Translations under genes and position numbers: made by a program
DNA from: Streptomyces griseus
GTDB lineage: Bacteria > Actinomycetota > Actinomycetes > Streptomycetales > Streptomycetaceae
Direction of reading: 5' to 3'
Assembly (NCBI RefSeq): GCF_900460065.1
Contig: NZ_UAVD01000024.1
Location: forward strand, 310,001 to 374,000
Length of the DNA stretch: 64,000 nt
The notes under the pieces: generated by a model
Seen by the model: only the letters and a program-made list of their open reading frames with translations
Told to the model about the DNA's origin: nothing
The model's database searches: none
Shown here: positions 45,001 through 53,437 of the stretch, piece by piece
How the letters are laid out: each line of letters starts with the position of its first letter
How positions within the stretch are numbered: position 1 is the first letter of the stretch

Positions 45001-45792
45001 CGCACCAACCCCCGGGACAAGGCCAAGGTCCTCGCCACGCTCGACGAGACCACCTACACCGGCGGGAACATGAAGGGCGACCACCCGATCTCCTGGTGCC
45101 AGACCTACGAGGGCGGCCGCTCCTTCTACACCGGCCTCGGCCACACCAAGGAGTCCTACGCCGAGCCGGCCTTCCGCAGCCACGTCCTGGGCGGCCTGCG
45201 CTACGCCACCGGCCAGGTCAAGGCCGACTGCAAGCCGGACAAGGACTACCGGCCCATCTTCAACGGCAAGACGCTGGAAGGCTGGAAGCAGGCGGGCCCG
45301 GGCACGTTCTCCGTCAGCGACGGCGCCCTGCACTCCGAGGGCGGCATGGGCCTGCTCACCTACCAGGCCAAGGAGCTGAAGGCGTACTCGCTGAAGCTCG
45401 ACTGGAAGATGAGCGGCGACGACAACTCCGGTGTCTTCGTCGGCTTCCCGGAGTCCGACGACCCGTGGTCGGCGGTCGACAACGGGTATGAGATCCAGAT
45501 CGACGCCACCGACGCCGCCGACCGCACCACCGGCGCCGTCTACACCTTCAAATCCGCCAACATCAAGGCCCGTGACCGCGTCCTGCGGCCGCCGGGGCAG
45601 TGGAACAGCTACGAGATCAAGGTCCAGGGCGAACGTCTGCAGATCTTCCTCAACGGAGCGAAGATCAACGACTTCACCAACACCGACCCGGCCCGCAGCC
45701 TGAAGGACGGCTACATCGGCCTCCAGAACCACGGACCCGACGACCAGGTGTCCTTCCGCAACATCCAACTGAAGGAGCTGCCCTCGCCGTAG
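42073..45792 (+). CDS. Secreted multidomain ThuA / 3-keto-disaccharide hydrolase-domain protein
   Basis: A 1239-residue exported protein. After a signal peptide (residues 1-38) come a GSDH-type beta-propeller (about 55-500: LQGVGVDPDFAENR, YAMGFRNPFRFSVD, GNLYLSTGDD), a PKD domain (500-590: YSWDFGDGSTS), an Ig-like stretch, a CBM6-like domain (690-825), a ThuA domain (833-1047: LVFSKTAGFRHDSIP, YVGIHAAADTEYDWKFYGGLVG) and DUF1080/3-keto-disaccharide hydrolase (1059-1239: FNGKTLEGWKQ). It probably binds polysaccharide outside the cell and releases or cleaves keto-sugars. GTG 42073 has GGAGG upstream; earlier in-frame starts precede the signal peptide. Confidence 0.87.
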   Translation: MHRTRKRLLARTRVRKTLALFTGGLLAAATLTLGSAPGATAHPGHPGHDEPVAEDFQQVTLAKGAEETGEPMSLAVLPDRSVLHTSRSGELRITDSAGNTKISGTLPVYTHDEEGLQGVGVDPDFAENRAIYLFYAPPMDTPAGDAPETGTAADFAKFEGVNRLSRFVLNEDGTLDTASEKKVLDVATSRGTCCHVGGDIDFDAEGNLYLSTGDDTNPFASDGFTPIDDRPDRNPAFDARRTSGNTNDLRGKILRIKVAEDGSYTIPEGNLFAPGTDKTRPEIYAMGFRNPFRFSVDQATGTVYVGDYGPDAGAADPKRGPAGKVEFARVTKAANFGWPFCVGDNEPYIDYDFATKTSGAAFDCAAPKNESPHNTGLVDLPPAEAAWIPYDGGSVPEFGTGSESPMGGPVYRYDADLDSPVKFPEAYDGDFFAGEFGRRWIKRIEQDADGAVQSINDVPWSGTQIMDMAFGPDGALYVLDYGLAWFGGDENSALYRIENATGGRSPIAEASANKTSGTAPLKVKFSSAGTSDGDGDALTYSWDFGDGSTSTAADPTHTYKKNGTYTATLTAEDPTGRTGSASVHVTVGNTAPTVELVLPEDGQLFEFGDSVPFKVNVSDPEDGTIDCTKVEVKFTLGHDSHGHDITTEHGCEGTIKTAMEGGHDPNANIYGGISASYTDNGGGGQAKLTGKDASRLQPKHRQAEHFDASSGVTTPGKSSAHGGKTVGDIHNDDWISFKTYVLGGTTKLTARVSSAGSGGFLEVRTGSPTGKILGSGPVPVTGSWDTFQDIDIPLRGAPKKQTELFLVFKGGDGALYDIDDFELSDTPVDRTAKRVLVFSKTAGFRHDSIPTGIAALKEIGKDTNITVDSTESAAQFTTSNLARYDAVAFLSTTGDVLNAEQQKAFENYVATGGGYVGIHAAADTEYDWKFYGGLVGAYFDSHPQIQPATVRVEDHDHPATAHLDEEWQRTDEWYNYRTNPRDKAKVLATLDETTYTGGNMKGDHPISWCQTYEGGRSFYTGLGHTKESYAEPAFRSHVLGGLRYATGQVKADCKPDKDYRPIFNGKTLEGWKQAGPGTFSVSDGALHSEGGMGLLTYQAKELKAYSLKLDWKMSGDDNSGVFVGFPESDDPWSAVDNGYEIQIDATDAADRTTGAVYTFKSANIKARDRVLRPPGQWNSYEIKVQGERLQIFLNGAKINDFTNTDPARSLKDGYIGLQNHGPDDQVSFRNIQLKELPSP

Positions 45793-45808
45793 GGCAGCCG
45801 CCCCTGCC

Positions 45809-45850
45809 GACGACGGGCGGGGGAGCGCACACCGCCCCCCGCCCGTCGTC
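45809..45850 (+). terminator. Hairpin after the ThuA gene
   Basis: A perfect 15-bp stem (45809-45823 with 45836-45850) and a 12-nt loop. It ends only 35 bp before the inositol-phosphate synthase start, so the following operon may be fed by read-through. Confidence 0.7.
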
Positions 45851-45884
45851 CCCCACCCCCGACATCCCCCCAGGGAGGCAGCCC

Positions 45885-47087
45885 GTGACCGCACGCGCCG
45901 ATCGTCAAGGCCGCACCGACGCCCCAGGCCGCACCGACGCCCCCAGCCCCTCGGAGGCCACCGCCCCCGACGGAGCCCCGGGCCGCACCGGCGTCTGGTT
46001 CATCGGAGCACGCGGCTCCGTGGCGACCACCGCCACCGCGGGCTGCGCCGCCATCGCCGCGGGCCTGCACCCGCCGACCGGCATGGTCACCGAGACGCCC
46101 CCCTTCACCGGCAGCGGCCTGCCCGCCCTGACCGACCTGGTCTTCGGCGGACACGACACCCTCGACTGCCCGCTCGCCAAACGGGCCGAGGCCCTCGCCG
46201 ACGGCGGCGTCCTGCCGCACGGACTGCCCTCCGCCGTACGCGCCGAACTCGGCGCCGCCGACGCGGAGATCCGCCCCGGCGGACCGCTCCCCGGCGACAC
46301 CCGCACCGACCAGGAACTCATCGCCGCGTTCGCCGCCGACCTCACCGACTTCGCCCACCGGCACGACCTGGCCCGCACCGTCGTCATCAACGTCGCCTCC
46401 ACCGAACCCGCGCCCGTCCCCGGAGACCCCCGGCTGCCCGCCAGCTCGCTCTACGCGGCCGCCGCCCTGCGGGCCGGCTGCTCCTACGCCAACTTCACCC
46501 CGTCCACCGGACTGCGCACCCCCGCGCTCACCGACACCGTCGCCGCCAGCGGACTTCCCCACGCCGGACGCGACGGCAAGACCGGCCAGACGCTGCTCCG
46601 TTCCGTACTCGCCCCGATGTTCCTCCAGCGGGCCCTCGCCGTACGGGCGTGGTCCGGGTCGAACCTGCTGGGCGGCGGCGACGGAGCGGCGCTGGCCGAT
46701 CCTGCGGCCGCCGCGGCCAAGAACGCCGGCAAGGAACGCGTCCTCGCCGACACCTTCGGCACCGCCCCCGAGGGCGAGGTGCACATCGACGACGTGCCCG
46801 CCATGGGCGACTGGAAGACCGCCTGGGACCACATCGCCTTCGACGGCTTCCTCGGCTCCCGCATGATCCTCCAGACGATCTGGCAGGGCTGCGACTCGGC
46901 CCTCGCGGCCCCACTGGTCCTGGACCTGGCACGGCTGCTCGCCCGGGCCCACGAGAAGGGGATCAGCGGTCCCCTGCCGGAGCTGGGCTTCTACTTCAAG
47001 GACCCCGACGGCGGCACCTCGGCGGCGCTCGCCGAGCAGTACGCCGCGTTGCTCACGTTCGCCGAGCGGCTGCGGGAGCGGGCGTGA
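45885..47087 (+). CDS. ino1: Inositol-3-phosphate synthase (myo-inositol-1-phosphate synthase)
   Basis: A 400-residue NAD-dependent cyclase that converts glucose 6-phosphate to myo-inositol 3-phosphate. The Rossmann loop is VWFIGARGSVATTATAG, and the family's core motifs SYANFTPSTG, DGKTGQTLLRSVLAPMF, WSGSNLLGGGDG and DDVPAMGDWKTAWDHIAFDGF are intact. GTG 45885 has AGGGAGG 6 bp upstream. It heads an ebo-type operon and overlaps the UbiA gene by GTGA. Its position matches that of the sugar-phosphate cyclase EboD, which is missing here. Actinomycetes usually have a separate housekeeping copy. Confidence 0.88.
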   Translation: MTARADRQGRTDAPGRTDAPSPSEATAPDGAPGRTGVWFIGARGSVATTATAGCAAIAAGLHPPTGMVTETPPFTGSGLPALTDLVFGGHDTLDCPLAKRAEALADGGVLPHGLPSAVRAELGAADAEIRPGGPLPGDTRTDQELIAAFAADLTDFAHRHDLARTVVINVASTEPAPVPGDPRLPASSLYAAAALRAGCSYANFTPSTGLRTPALTDTVAASGLPHAGRDGKTGQTLLRSVLAPMFLQRALAVRAWSGSNLLGGGDGAALADPAAAAAKNAGKERVLADTFGTAPEGEVHIDDVPAMGDWKTAWDHIAFDGFLGSRMILQTIWQGCDSALAAPLVLDLARLLARAHEKGISGPLPELGFYFKDPDGGTSAALAEQYAALLTFAERLRERA

Positions 47088-48391
47088 GGTGGCGACGAAG
47101 CGCCCTGACGGCCCTCCTCGCGGCGGCCCTGCCGGTGCTCCCGGACGGGCGGCGCAACGGCTTCGCCCACGGTGTGGCGCCGACCGCCGTGACCGATGAC
47201 AGCCTGTCCGGTGCGGGTGGGACTGCGCCCGCACCGGACAGGCCCGGACCGCACCCCGCGGACCGGAACGGAGAACGGGCCGCGGGCTTCGGACCGGGCC
47301 CGGCGCCCGCGGGACGCCGCGCGGGCCGGGGCGCGCCCCGAGCACGTCTGCGGGCCTGGGCCGAACTGCTCCGGGTCTCCGCCCTCTTCTCCGTGCCCGG
47401 GGACGCGCTGGCGGGCGCGGCGGCGGCGGGCCGCGGGCCCGGCCGGGGCACCGCCCTGGCGATGGGCGCGTCCTTGTGCCTGTACGAGGCGGGGATGGCC
47501 CTCAACGACTGGGCCGACCGCGAGGAGGACGCCGTCGACCGCCCGCACCGCCCGATCCCCTCGGGGCGGGTCAGCCCGGCGGCGGCCCTGGGCGCGGCCG
47601 GGATCCTGACCGCGGCCGGCCTCGCCCTGGCGGCCCGGGCGGGACGCCCCGCACTGACCGTCGCCACCGGCCTGGCCGCCACGGTCTGGGCCTACGACCT
47701 CCACCTGAAGCACACGAAGGCGGGCCCGGCGGCCATGGCGGCGGCCCGCTCGCTGGACCTGCTGCTCGGCGCGACGGCCACGGCGACGGCCTCCACGCCC
47801 CCGGCAGGGCCCGGCGCACCGGCTCGGAGAGGCCGGCCCGACAACGTTGCCGGGGCCGCGACCGCATGCGCGCCCGCGCTGCCCGCCGCCCTGATGCTCG
47901 GGGCCCACACCTACGGCGTCACCGCCGTATCGCGCCACGAGGCCCAGGGCGGTTCCACCGGCGCCCCGCTCGCGGTGCTGGCCACGACGACGGCACTCGC
48001 GGCAGCGGTGCTGCGGGAGTCCCGGGAACGGACCCCCGGGCGGCCCGGTGCGACGGGGGCCGACGCCCACGCCCACGCCCACGTCCGCGCCCACGCCGCC
48101 GTCGCGCGGCGTCTCGACGCGGGGCCGCTCGGAAACGTCGCCGACCCCGTCCGGCTCCTGGCCGTCGCGTTCACCGCCGCCTACCTCCGTACCGCGGGAC
48201 CGCCCCTCCTGCACGCCGCCCTCAACCCCTCCCCGCCCCTGACCCAGCGCGCGGTCGGCGGAGGCATCCGGGCCATGATCCCGCTGCAGGCCGCGCTCGC
48301 CGCACGCGCCGGGGCCCCCGTCACCGGGGTCGCCGTCATGGGCCTCGTCCCCCTCGCCCGCGTCCTCTCCCGGAAGGTGAGCCCCACATGA
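47084..48391 (+). CDS. eboC: UbiA-family prenyltransferase, EboC-like
   Basis: A UbiA-superfamily membrane prenyltransferase of up to 435 residues. The first Asp-rich motif is NDWADREEDAVDRPHRPIPSG and the later AYDLHLKHTKAGP fits the family. Helices spread over the last 350 residues. UbiA enzymes join an isoprenyl diphosphate to an acceptor. EboC is the UbiA member of ebo clusters. GTG 47084 overlaps the preceding stop, but the first 85 residues are low complexity and include a strong RNA hairpin, so the true start is uncertain. It overlaps the next gene by ATGA. Confidence 0.8.
   Translation: MRWRRSALTALLAAALPVLPDGRRNGFAHGVAPTAVTDDSLSGAGGTAPAPDRPGPHPADRNGERAAGFGPGPAPAGRRAGRGAPRARLRAWAELLRVSALFSVPGDALAGAAAAGRGPGRGTALAMGASLCLYEAGMALNDWADREEDAVDRPHRPIPSGRVSPAAALGAAGILTAAGLALAARAGRPALTVATGLAATVWAYDLHLKHTKAGPAAMAAARSLDLLLGATATATASTPPAGPGAPARRGRPDNVAGAATACAPALPAALMLGAHTYGVTAVSRHEAQGGSTGAPLAVLATTTALAAAVLRESRERTPGRPGATGADAHAHAHVRAHAAVARRLDAGPLGNVADPVRLLAVAFTAAYLRTAGPPLLHAALNPSPPLTQRAVGGGIRAMIPLQAALAARAGAPVTGVAVMGLVPLARVLSRKVSPT
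47202..47243 (+). other. Strong hairpin inside the 5' part of eboC
   Basis: A perfect 16-bp stem (47202-47217 with 47228-47243) and a 10-nt loop, 115 bp past the synthase stop. It lies within the low-complexity N-terminal coding part of the UbiA gene and may be an attenuator or a terminator of the synthase transcript. Confidence 0.65.
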
Positions 48392-49260
48392 CCCTCCACC
48401 TCGGATACGGCACCAACGGGCTCACCGACCTCCGCCTCGACGACGCCCTCGGGCTGCTGGCCGACCTCGGCTACGAGGGCGTCGGCCTGACCCTCGACCA
48501 CATGCACCTGGACCCCATGGCACCGGACCTCGCCGAACGCACCCGCCAGGTCCGCCGCCGGCTCACCTCCCTCGGACTCCGGGTCACCGTGGAGACCGGC
48601 GCCCGCTACGTCCTCGACCCGCGCCGCAAACACGGCCCCTCCCTCCTCGACCCGGACCCCGACGCCCGCGCCGCCCGCACCGCCCTGCTGGTCCGCGCCG
48701 TCGACGTGGCCGCCGAGCTCGGCGCGCACGCCGTCCACTGCTTCAGCGGCGTCACCCCGCCCGGCACCTCGCCGGACACCGCGTGGAAGCGGCTCACCGA
48801 AGCGATCGCTCCCGTCCTCGAAGCAGCCGACCGGTCCGGCGTCCCCCTCGCCGTCGAGCCGGAACCGGGCCACCTCCTCGCCACCCTCGCCGACTTCCAC
48901 CACCTGCGCGCTCTCCTCGGCGATCCGGGACCGCTCGGCCTCACCCTCGACATCGGCCACTGCCAGTGCCTGGAGGAGGCGACACCCCTGGAGTGCGTCA
49001 GGCAGTCCGCCCCCTGGCTCCGCCATGTCCAGATCGAGGACATGCGGCGCGGCGTCCACGAGCACCTCCCGTTCGGCGAGGGGGAGATCGACTTCCCGCC
49101 CGTGCTCGCCGCCCTGGCCGCGTCCGACTACCGGGGCCTCACCGTCGTCGAACTGCCCCGCCACTCCCACGCGGGACCCGAGCTGGCCCGCACCTCGATC
49201 GACTTCCTCCACGACGCCATGACGCGCGGTACCGCGCCCCGGGGAGCCGCCCCGTGCTGA
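48388..49260 (+). CDS. Sugar phosphate isomerase/epimerase TIM-barrel protein
   Basis: A 290-residue xylose-isomerase-like TIM barrel. Family strands and ligands are YEGVGLTLDHMHLDP, VPLAVEPEPGHLLAT, GLTLDIGHCQCLEE, LRHVQIEDMRRGVHEHLPFGEGEIDFPPVL and LTVVELPRHSH. It belongs to the same fold as EboE but is a separate gene. It would isomerise or epimerise a sugar or cyclitol intermediate. It overlaps the UbiA gene by 4 bp and the EboA gene by 7 bp. Confidence 0.85.
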   Translation: MTLHLGYGTNGLTDLRLDDALGLLADLGYEGVGLTLDHMHLDPMAPDLAERTRQVRRRLTSLGLRVTVETGARYVLDPRRKHGPSLLDPDPDARAARTALLVRAVDVAAELGAHAVHCFSGVTPPGTSPDTAWKRLTEAIAPVLEAADRSGVPLAVEPEPGHLLATLADFHHLRALLGDPGPLGLTLDIGHCQCLEEATPLECVRQSAPWLRHVQIEDMRRGVHEHLPFGEGEIDFPPVLAALAASDYRGLTVVELPRHSHAGPELARTSIDFLHDAMTRGTAPRGAAPC

Positions 49261-50003
49261 AGTCCCGCGAGGAACTCGACGCCGAACTCGGCGGAGCCGC
49301 CCGGGCCTGGCTCGACGAGGCCCTGGCCGAGGCCGCCCACGACGCCGAGGCCGCCCACGACGCCCCCCGCCCGGGGGCGAGCCCCTACGCCTCCCCGCCG
49401 TGGGAGCTGCGCTACGCCGCCGCCGGCCGCCGCTGCGGACCGGAGCACGCCGACTCCGTACGCTCCCTCCTGCTCGTCGCGGCACGCGCCACCCTGCCCT
49501 CCGTCACCCGGCTCTACGAACAGGGCACCGCCGCCGAACGCCGTGCCGTCCTGCTCACCCTGCACCGCCTCGACCTCGGCCCCACCGCGCTCCCGCTCGT
49601 CGAGGACGCCCTGCGCGCCAACGACACGCGGCTGGTCGCCGCGGCCGTCGGCCCCTATGCCGCCGACCACCTGGACCCGCACGCCTGGCGCCACGCCGTA
49701 CTGAAGTGCCTGTTCACCGAGGTGCCGGTCGCGGCCATCGCCCGGCTCGGCGAACGGGCTCGGGGAGATGCCGAACTCGCCCGCATGCTCGGCGACTTCG
49801 CCGCCGAACGCACCGCGGCCGGCCGCACCGTCCCCGAAGACCTGCGCACGGTCCTGGGGCATGCCCGACGGACCCCGACCGGGCCCACGACGCCCGGCGC
49901 GGCACCTGGCGGCGTTGCCCGCACCGCCCCGGCCGGCGCGGACGCCCACCGGGCCACGCCGACCCCAGCTCCCGCAGCCCCCGCCCCCACGGAGGAGTCC
50001 TGA
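49254..50003 (+). CDS. eboA: EboA-like protein
   Basis: A 249-residue soluble alpha-helical protein of EboA type, the least understood component of ebo clusters. Conserved-looking stretches are ELRYAAAGRRCGPEH, LLVAARATLPSVTRLYEQGTAAERRAVLLTLHRLDLG and HAWRHAVLKCLFTEVPVAAIARLGERA. The last 50 residues are a Pro/Ala tail. GTG 49254 overlaps the previous stop by 7 bp, and the TGA overlaps the TatD gene start by 1 bp. The call rests on sequence look plus neighbours EboB, C, E and F. Confidence 0.7.
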   Translation: MLKSREELDAELGGAARAWLDEALAEAAHDAEAAHDAPRPGASPYASPPWELRYAAAGRRCGPEHADSVRSLLLVAARATLPSVTRLYEQGTAAERRAVLLTLHRLDLGPTALPLVEDALRANDTRLVAAAVGPYAADHLDPHAWRHAVLKCLFTEVPVAAIARLGERARGDAELARMLGDFAAERTAAGRTVPEDLRTVLGHARRTPTGPTTPGAAPGGVARTAPAGADAHRATPTPAPAAPAPTEES

Positions 50004-50851
50004 TGCGCATCTTCGACCCCCACATCCACATGACCTCCCGCACCACCGACGACTACCGGGCGATGTACGAGGCGGGCGTCCGCGCGCTCGTCGAACCCTC
50101 CTTCTGGCTCGGCCAGCCCCGCACCTCGCCGGCCAGCTTCTTCGACTACTTCGACGCGCTCCTCGGCTGGGAGCCCTTCCGCGCCTCCCAGTACGGCATC
50201 GCGCACCACTGCACGCTCGCCCTCAACCCCAAGGAGGCGAACGACCCCCGCTGCACCCCCGTCCTGGACGCGCTGCCCCGCTACCTGGAGAAGGACGGGG
50301 TCGTCGCCGTCGGCGAGATCGGCTACGACTCCATGACCCCGGCCGAGGACCACGCGCTGGCCGCCCAGCTCCAGCTCGCCGCGGACCACCAACTGCCCGC
50401 CCTCGTCCACACCCCGCACCGCGACAAGCTCGCCGGTCTCCACCGCACTATCGACGTCGTCCGCGAATCGAACCTCCCCCCGGAGTTCGTCCTGCTCGAC
50501 CACCTCAACGAGACGACCGTCGAGGCCGCCGCCGACAGCGGCTGCTGGGCCGGGTTCTCCATCTACCCGGACACCAAGATGGACGAGGACCGGATGGTCG
50601 CCATCCTCCAGAACCACGGCACCGAGAAGATGATCGTCAACTCGGCCGCCGACTGGGGAAGGAGCGACCCCCTCAAGACCCGCAAGGTCGCCGACGCCAT
50701 GCTGAAGGCCGGCTTCACCGAGGACGACGTCGACCAGGTGCTGTGGCGCAACCCGGTCGCCTTCTACGGCCAGAGCGGCCGCCTCCAGCTGGACGTCGCG
50801 GCCCCCGATCCACTCCACGAGGGCAACTCCATCCTGCGCGGCGGGGAGTGA
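50003..50851 (+). CDS. eboB: TatD-family metal-dependent hydrolase, EboB-like
   Basis: A 282-residue TatD-type amidohydrolase. Metal ligands are visible: HxH in FDPHIHMTS, Glu in VGEIGYDS, His in VHTPHRDK and DHLNETT, and Asp in NSAADWG. The family includes metal-dependent nucleases and hydrolases; EboB is the TatD member of ebo clusters and its substrate is unknown. ATG 50003 has GGAGGAG upstream and overlaps the EboA stop (TGATG). Confidence 0.9.
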   Translation: MRIFDPHIHMTSRTTDDYRAMYEAGVRALVEPSFWLGQPRTSPASFFDYFDALLGWEPFRASQYGIAHHCTLALNPKEANDPRCTPVLDALPRYLEKDGVVAVGEIGYDSMTPAEDHALAAQLQLAADHQLPALVHTPHRDKLAGLHRTIDVVRESNLPPEFVLLDHLNETTVEAAADSGCWAGFSIYPDTKMDEDRMVAILQNHGTEKMIVNSAADWGRSDPLKTRKVADAMLKAGFTEDDVDQVLWRNPVAFYGQSGRLQLDVAAPDPLHEGNSILRGGE

Positions 50852-50858
50852 GGCGGGC

Positions 50859-52034
50859 ATGCGCTTCCGCCACCCGGACGGCTCCACGGTCCACCTCGCC
50901 TACTGCACCAACGTCCACCCCGCCGAAACCCTCGACGGGGTCCGCGCCCAGCTCCGCGACCACTGCGAACCCGTCCGCCGCCGACTCGGCCGGGACCGGC
51001 TCGGCATCGGCCTCTGGCTCGCGAGGGACGCGGCCCGCACCCTGATCAACGACCCCGCCGAACTCCGCGCACTGCGCGCCGAACTCGACGGCCGCGGCCT
51101 CGAAGTGGTCACCCTCAACGGCTTCCCCTACGAGGGATTCGGCGCCGACGAGGTCAAGTACCGGGTCTACCGGCCCGACTGGACCGAACCCGACCGCCTC
51201 GCCCACACCACCGACCTCGCCCGCCTCCTGGCCGCCCTCCTCCCCGACGACGCCACCGAAGGCACCATCTCCACCCTGCCCCTCGCCTGGCGCACCCCCT
51301 ATGACGGCGACCCCGAAGCGGCCCGCACCGCACGCGCCGCCCTCACCACCCTCGCCCAGCGCCTCGACGCCCTGGCCGAGATGACCGGCAAGTCCATCCG
51401 CATCGGCCTCGAACCGGAACCGGGCTGCACGGTCGAGACGACCGCCGACGCCATCGCCCCGCTCACCGACGTGGGCCACGACCGGATCGGGATCTGCGTC
51501 GACACCTGCCACCTCGCCACCTCGTTCGAGGACCCCGGCACCGCACTCGACGCCCTGGCCGCCGCCGGCGTCCGCGTCGTCAAGTCGCAGCTCTCCGCCG
51601 CCCTGCACGCCCAGGACCCCCACCTGCCCGAGGTCCGCGCCGCGCTCGCCGCGTTCGCCGAACCACGCTTCCTGCACCAGACCCGCACGAGCACCGCCGC
51701 CGGACTGCGCGGCACCGACGACCTGGACGAAGCCGTCACCGGCCGGGCGCTCCCGGACAGCACCCCCTGGCGCGCCCACTTCCACGTACCGCTCCACGCA
51801 CCCCCGGCGCCCCCGCTGACCTCGACGCTGCCCGTGCTCCGCGACACACTCACCCGGCTCGTCGGCGGACCCGCGCCCCTGACCCGGCACCTGGAGGTGG
51901 AGACGTACACCTGGCAGGCGCTGCCCGCCGAACTCCGCCCCCGCACCCGCACCCAGCTCGCCGACGGCATCGCCGCCGAACTCACCCTCGCCCGCGACCT
52001 CCTGGTCGACCTCGGCCTCAAGGAACTGCCATGA
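50859..52034 (+). CDS. eboE: Metabolite traffic protein EboE
   Basis: A 391-residue EboE. The start HLAYCTNVHPAETLDGVRAQL, ARDAARTLI, VVTLNGFPYEGFGADEVKYRVYRPDW, EPEPGCTVETT, ICVDTCHLATSFED and HFHVPLHA are characteristic of the family, which has a xylose-isomerase-like TIM barrel. In Nostoc the ebo cluster is needed to move a scytonemin precursor to the periplasm; the reaction of EboE is not known. It overlaps the EboF gene by ATGA. Confidence 0.9.
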   Translation: MRFRHPDGSTVHLAYCTNVHPAETLDGVRAQLRDHCEPVRRRLGRDRLGIGLWLARDAARTLINDPAELRALRAELDGRGLEVVTLNGFPYEGFGADEVKYRVYRPDWTEPDRLAHTTDLARLLAALLPDDATEGTISTLPLAWRTPYDGDPEAARTARAALTTLAQRLDALAEMTGKSIRIGLEPEPGCTVETTADAIAPLTDVGHDRIGICVDTCHLATSFEDPGTALDALAAAGVRVVKSQLSAALHAQDPHLPEVRAALAAFAEPRFLHQTRTSTAAGLRGTDDLDEAVTGRALPDSTPWRAHFHVPLHAPPAPPLTSTLPVLRDTLTRLVGGPAPLTRHLEVETYTWQALPAELRPRTRTQLADGIAAELTLARDLLVDLGLKELP

Positions 52035-53437
52035 CCGACGAAGCCGCCACCGGCCCGACTCCCGGCCCGACCCCCCTCCTGGTGCTCGACGTCGTCGGCC
52101 TCACCCCGCGGCTGCTGGCCCACATGCCGAACCTCCGGGCCCTGGGGGAACAGGGCGCGCGGGCACCGCTCTCCACCGTCCTGCCGGCCGTCACCTGCGC
52201 CGCCCAGTCGACGTTCCTCACCGGCACGATGCCCGCCGAACACGGCATCGTCGCCAACGGCTGGTACTTCCGCGAGCTCGGTGACGTCCTGCTCTGGCGC
52301 CAGCACAACGGGCTCGTCGAGGGCGACAAACTGTGGGACGCGGCCCGGCGCGCCCACCCCGGATACACCGTCGCCAACATCTGCTGGTGGTACGCGATGG
52401 GCGCCGACACCGACTGGACGGTCACCCCGCGCCCCGTCTACTACGCCGACGGCCGCAAGGAACCCGACTGCTACACCAGGCCCCCCGCCCTGCACGACGA
52501 ACTGACCGACAAACTCGGCACGTTCCCCCTCTTCCACTTCTGGGGCCCCGGCGCCGACCTCGTCTCCTCCCGGTGGATCATCGACGCCACCCGCCACATC
52601 ATCGCCACCCGCACCCCCGACCTCGCCCTCTGCTACCTGCCCCACCTCGACTACGACCTCCAGCGCTACGGCCCCGACGACCCCCGGTCCCACCGGGCCG
52701 CCGCCGACCTCGACCGGGCCATCGCCCCCCTCCTGGCCGACGCGCGTGCCGAGGGGCGCACCGTCGTCGCCCTCTCCGAGTACGGCATCACCCGCGTCGA
52801 CCGCCCGATCGACATCAACCGCGCCCTGCGCCGGGCGGGCCTCCTCGAGGTCCACACCCAGGACGGCATGGAGTACCTGGACCCGATGGCCTCCCGGGCC
52901 TTCGCCGTCGCCGACCACCAACTCGCCCACGTCTACGTGCGCCGGCCCGAGGACCTGGAGGCGACCCGGGCCGCCCTCGCGGAGCTGCCCGGCATCGAGC
53001 AGCTCCTCGACGACGAGGGCAAGAAGGCGCACCACCTGGACCACCCCCGCTCCGGCGAACTGGTCGCCGTCGCGGAGAAGGACGCGTGGTTCACGTACTA
53101 CTACTGGCTCGACGACGCCCGCGCCCCCGACTTCGCCCAGCTCGTCGAGATCCACCGCAAGCCCGGCTACGACCCGGTCGAACTCTTCATGGATCCCCAG
53201 GACCCCTACGTCCGGGTCAAGGCGGTCTCGGCGGTCGCCCGCAAGAAGCTCGGCATGCGCTACCGCATGGCGGTCGTCCCCCTGGACCCCGCACCCATTC
53301 GCGGCAGCCACGGCCGCCTCCCCGAGAGCGACGACGAAGGTCCGCTCATCCTCTGCTCCACCCCCCACGCGTTCCCCGACCGGGTCAGGGCCACCGAAGT
53401 GAAGTCCCTGCTCCTCCAGCTCGCCGGACTGCACTGA
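52031..53437 (+). CDS. eboF: Alkaline-phosphatase-superfamily protein, EboF-like
   Basis: A 468-residue nucleotide pyrophosphatase/phosphodiesterase-type protein. The first metal Asp (LLVLDVVGLTP), nucleophile Thr region (LPAVTCAAQSTFLTGTMPAEHGIVANG) and second Asp (LPHLDYDLQRYG) are clear. At the place of the usual SDHG it has SEYGIT, so one metal Asp and its His are Glu and Tyr. The third His (RGSHGRLP) remains. It has no signal peptide. EboF is the last gene of most ebo clusters. ATGA overlap with EboE. Confidence 0.85.
   Translation: MTDEAATGPTPGPTPLLVLDVVGLTPRLLAHMPNLRALGEQGARAPLSTVLPAVTCAAQSTFLTGTMPAEHGIVANGWYFRELGDVLLWRQHNGLVEGDKLWDAARRAHPGYTVANICWWYAMGADTDWTVTPRPVYYADGRKEPDCYTRPPALHDELTDKLGTFPLFHFWGPGADLVSSRWIIDATRHIIATRTPDLALCYLPHLDYDLQRYGPDDPRSHRAAADLDRAIAPLLADARAEGRTVVALSEYGITRVDRPIDINRALRRAGLLEVHTQDGMEYLDPMASRAFAVADHQLAHVYVRRPEDLEATRAALAELPGIEQLLDDEGKKAHHLDHPRSGELVAVAEKDAWFTYYYWLDDARAPDFAQLVEIHRKPGYDPVELFMDPQDPYVRVKAVSAVARKKLGMRYRMAVVPLDPAPIRGSHGRLPESDDEGPLILCSTPHAFPDRVRATEVKSLLLQLAGLH

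Noticed and set aside
47196..47609. Separate small gene in another frame over the start of eboC
   Set aside because: Its product is Arg/Pro-rich, as expected of a shadow frame in GC-rich DNA, and the UbiA fold is in the other frame.
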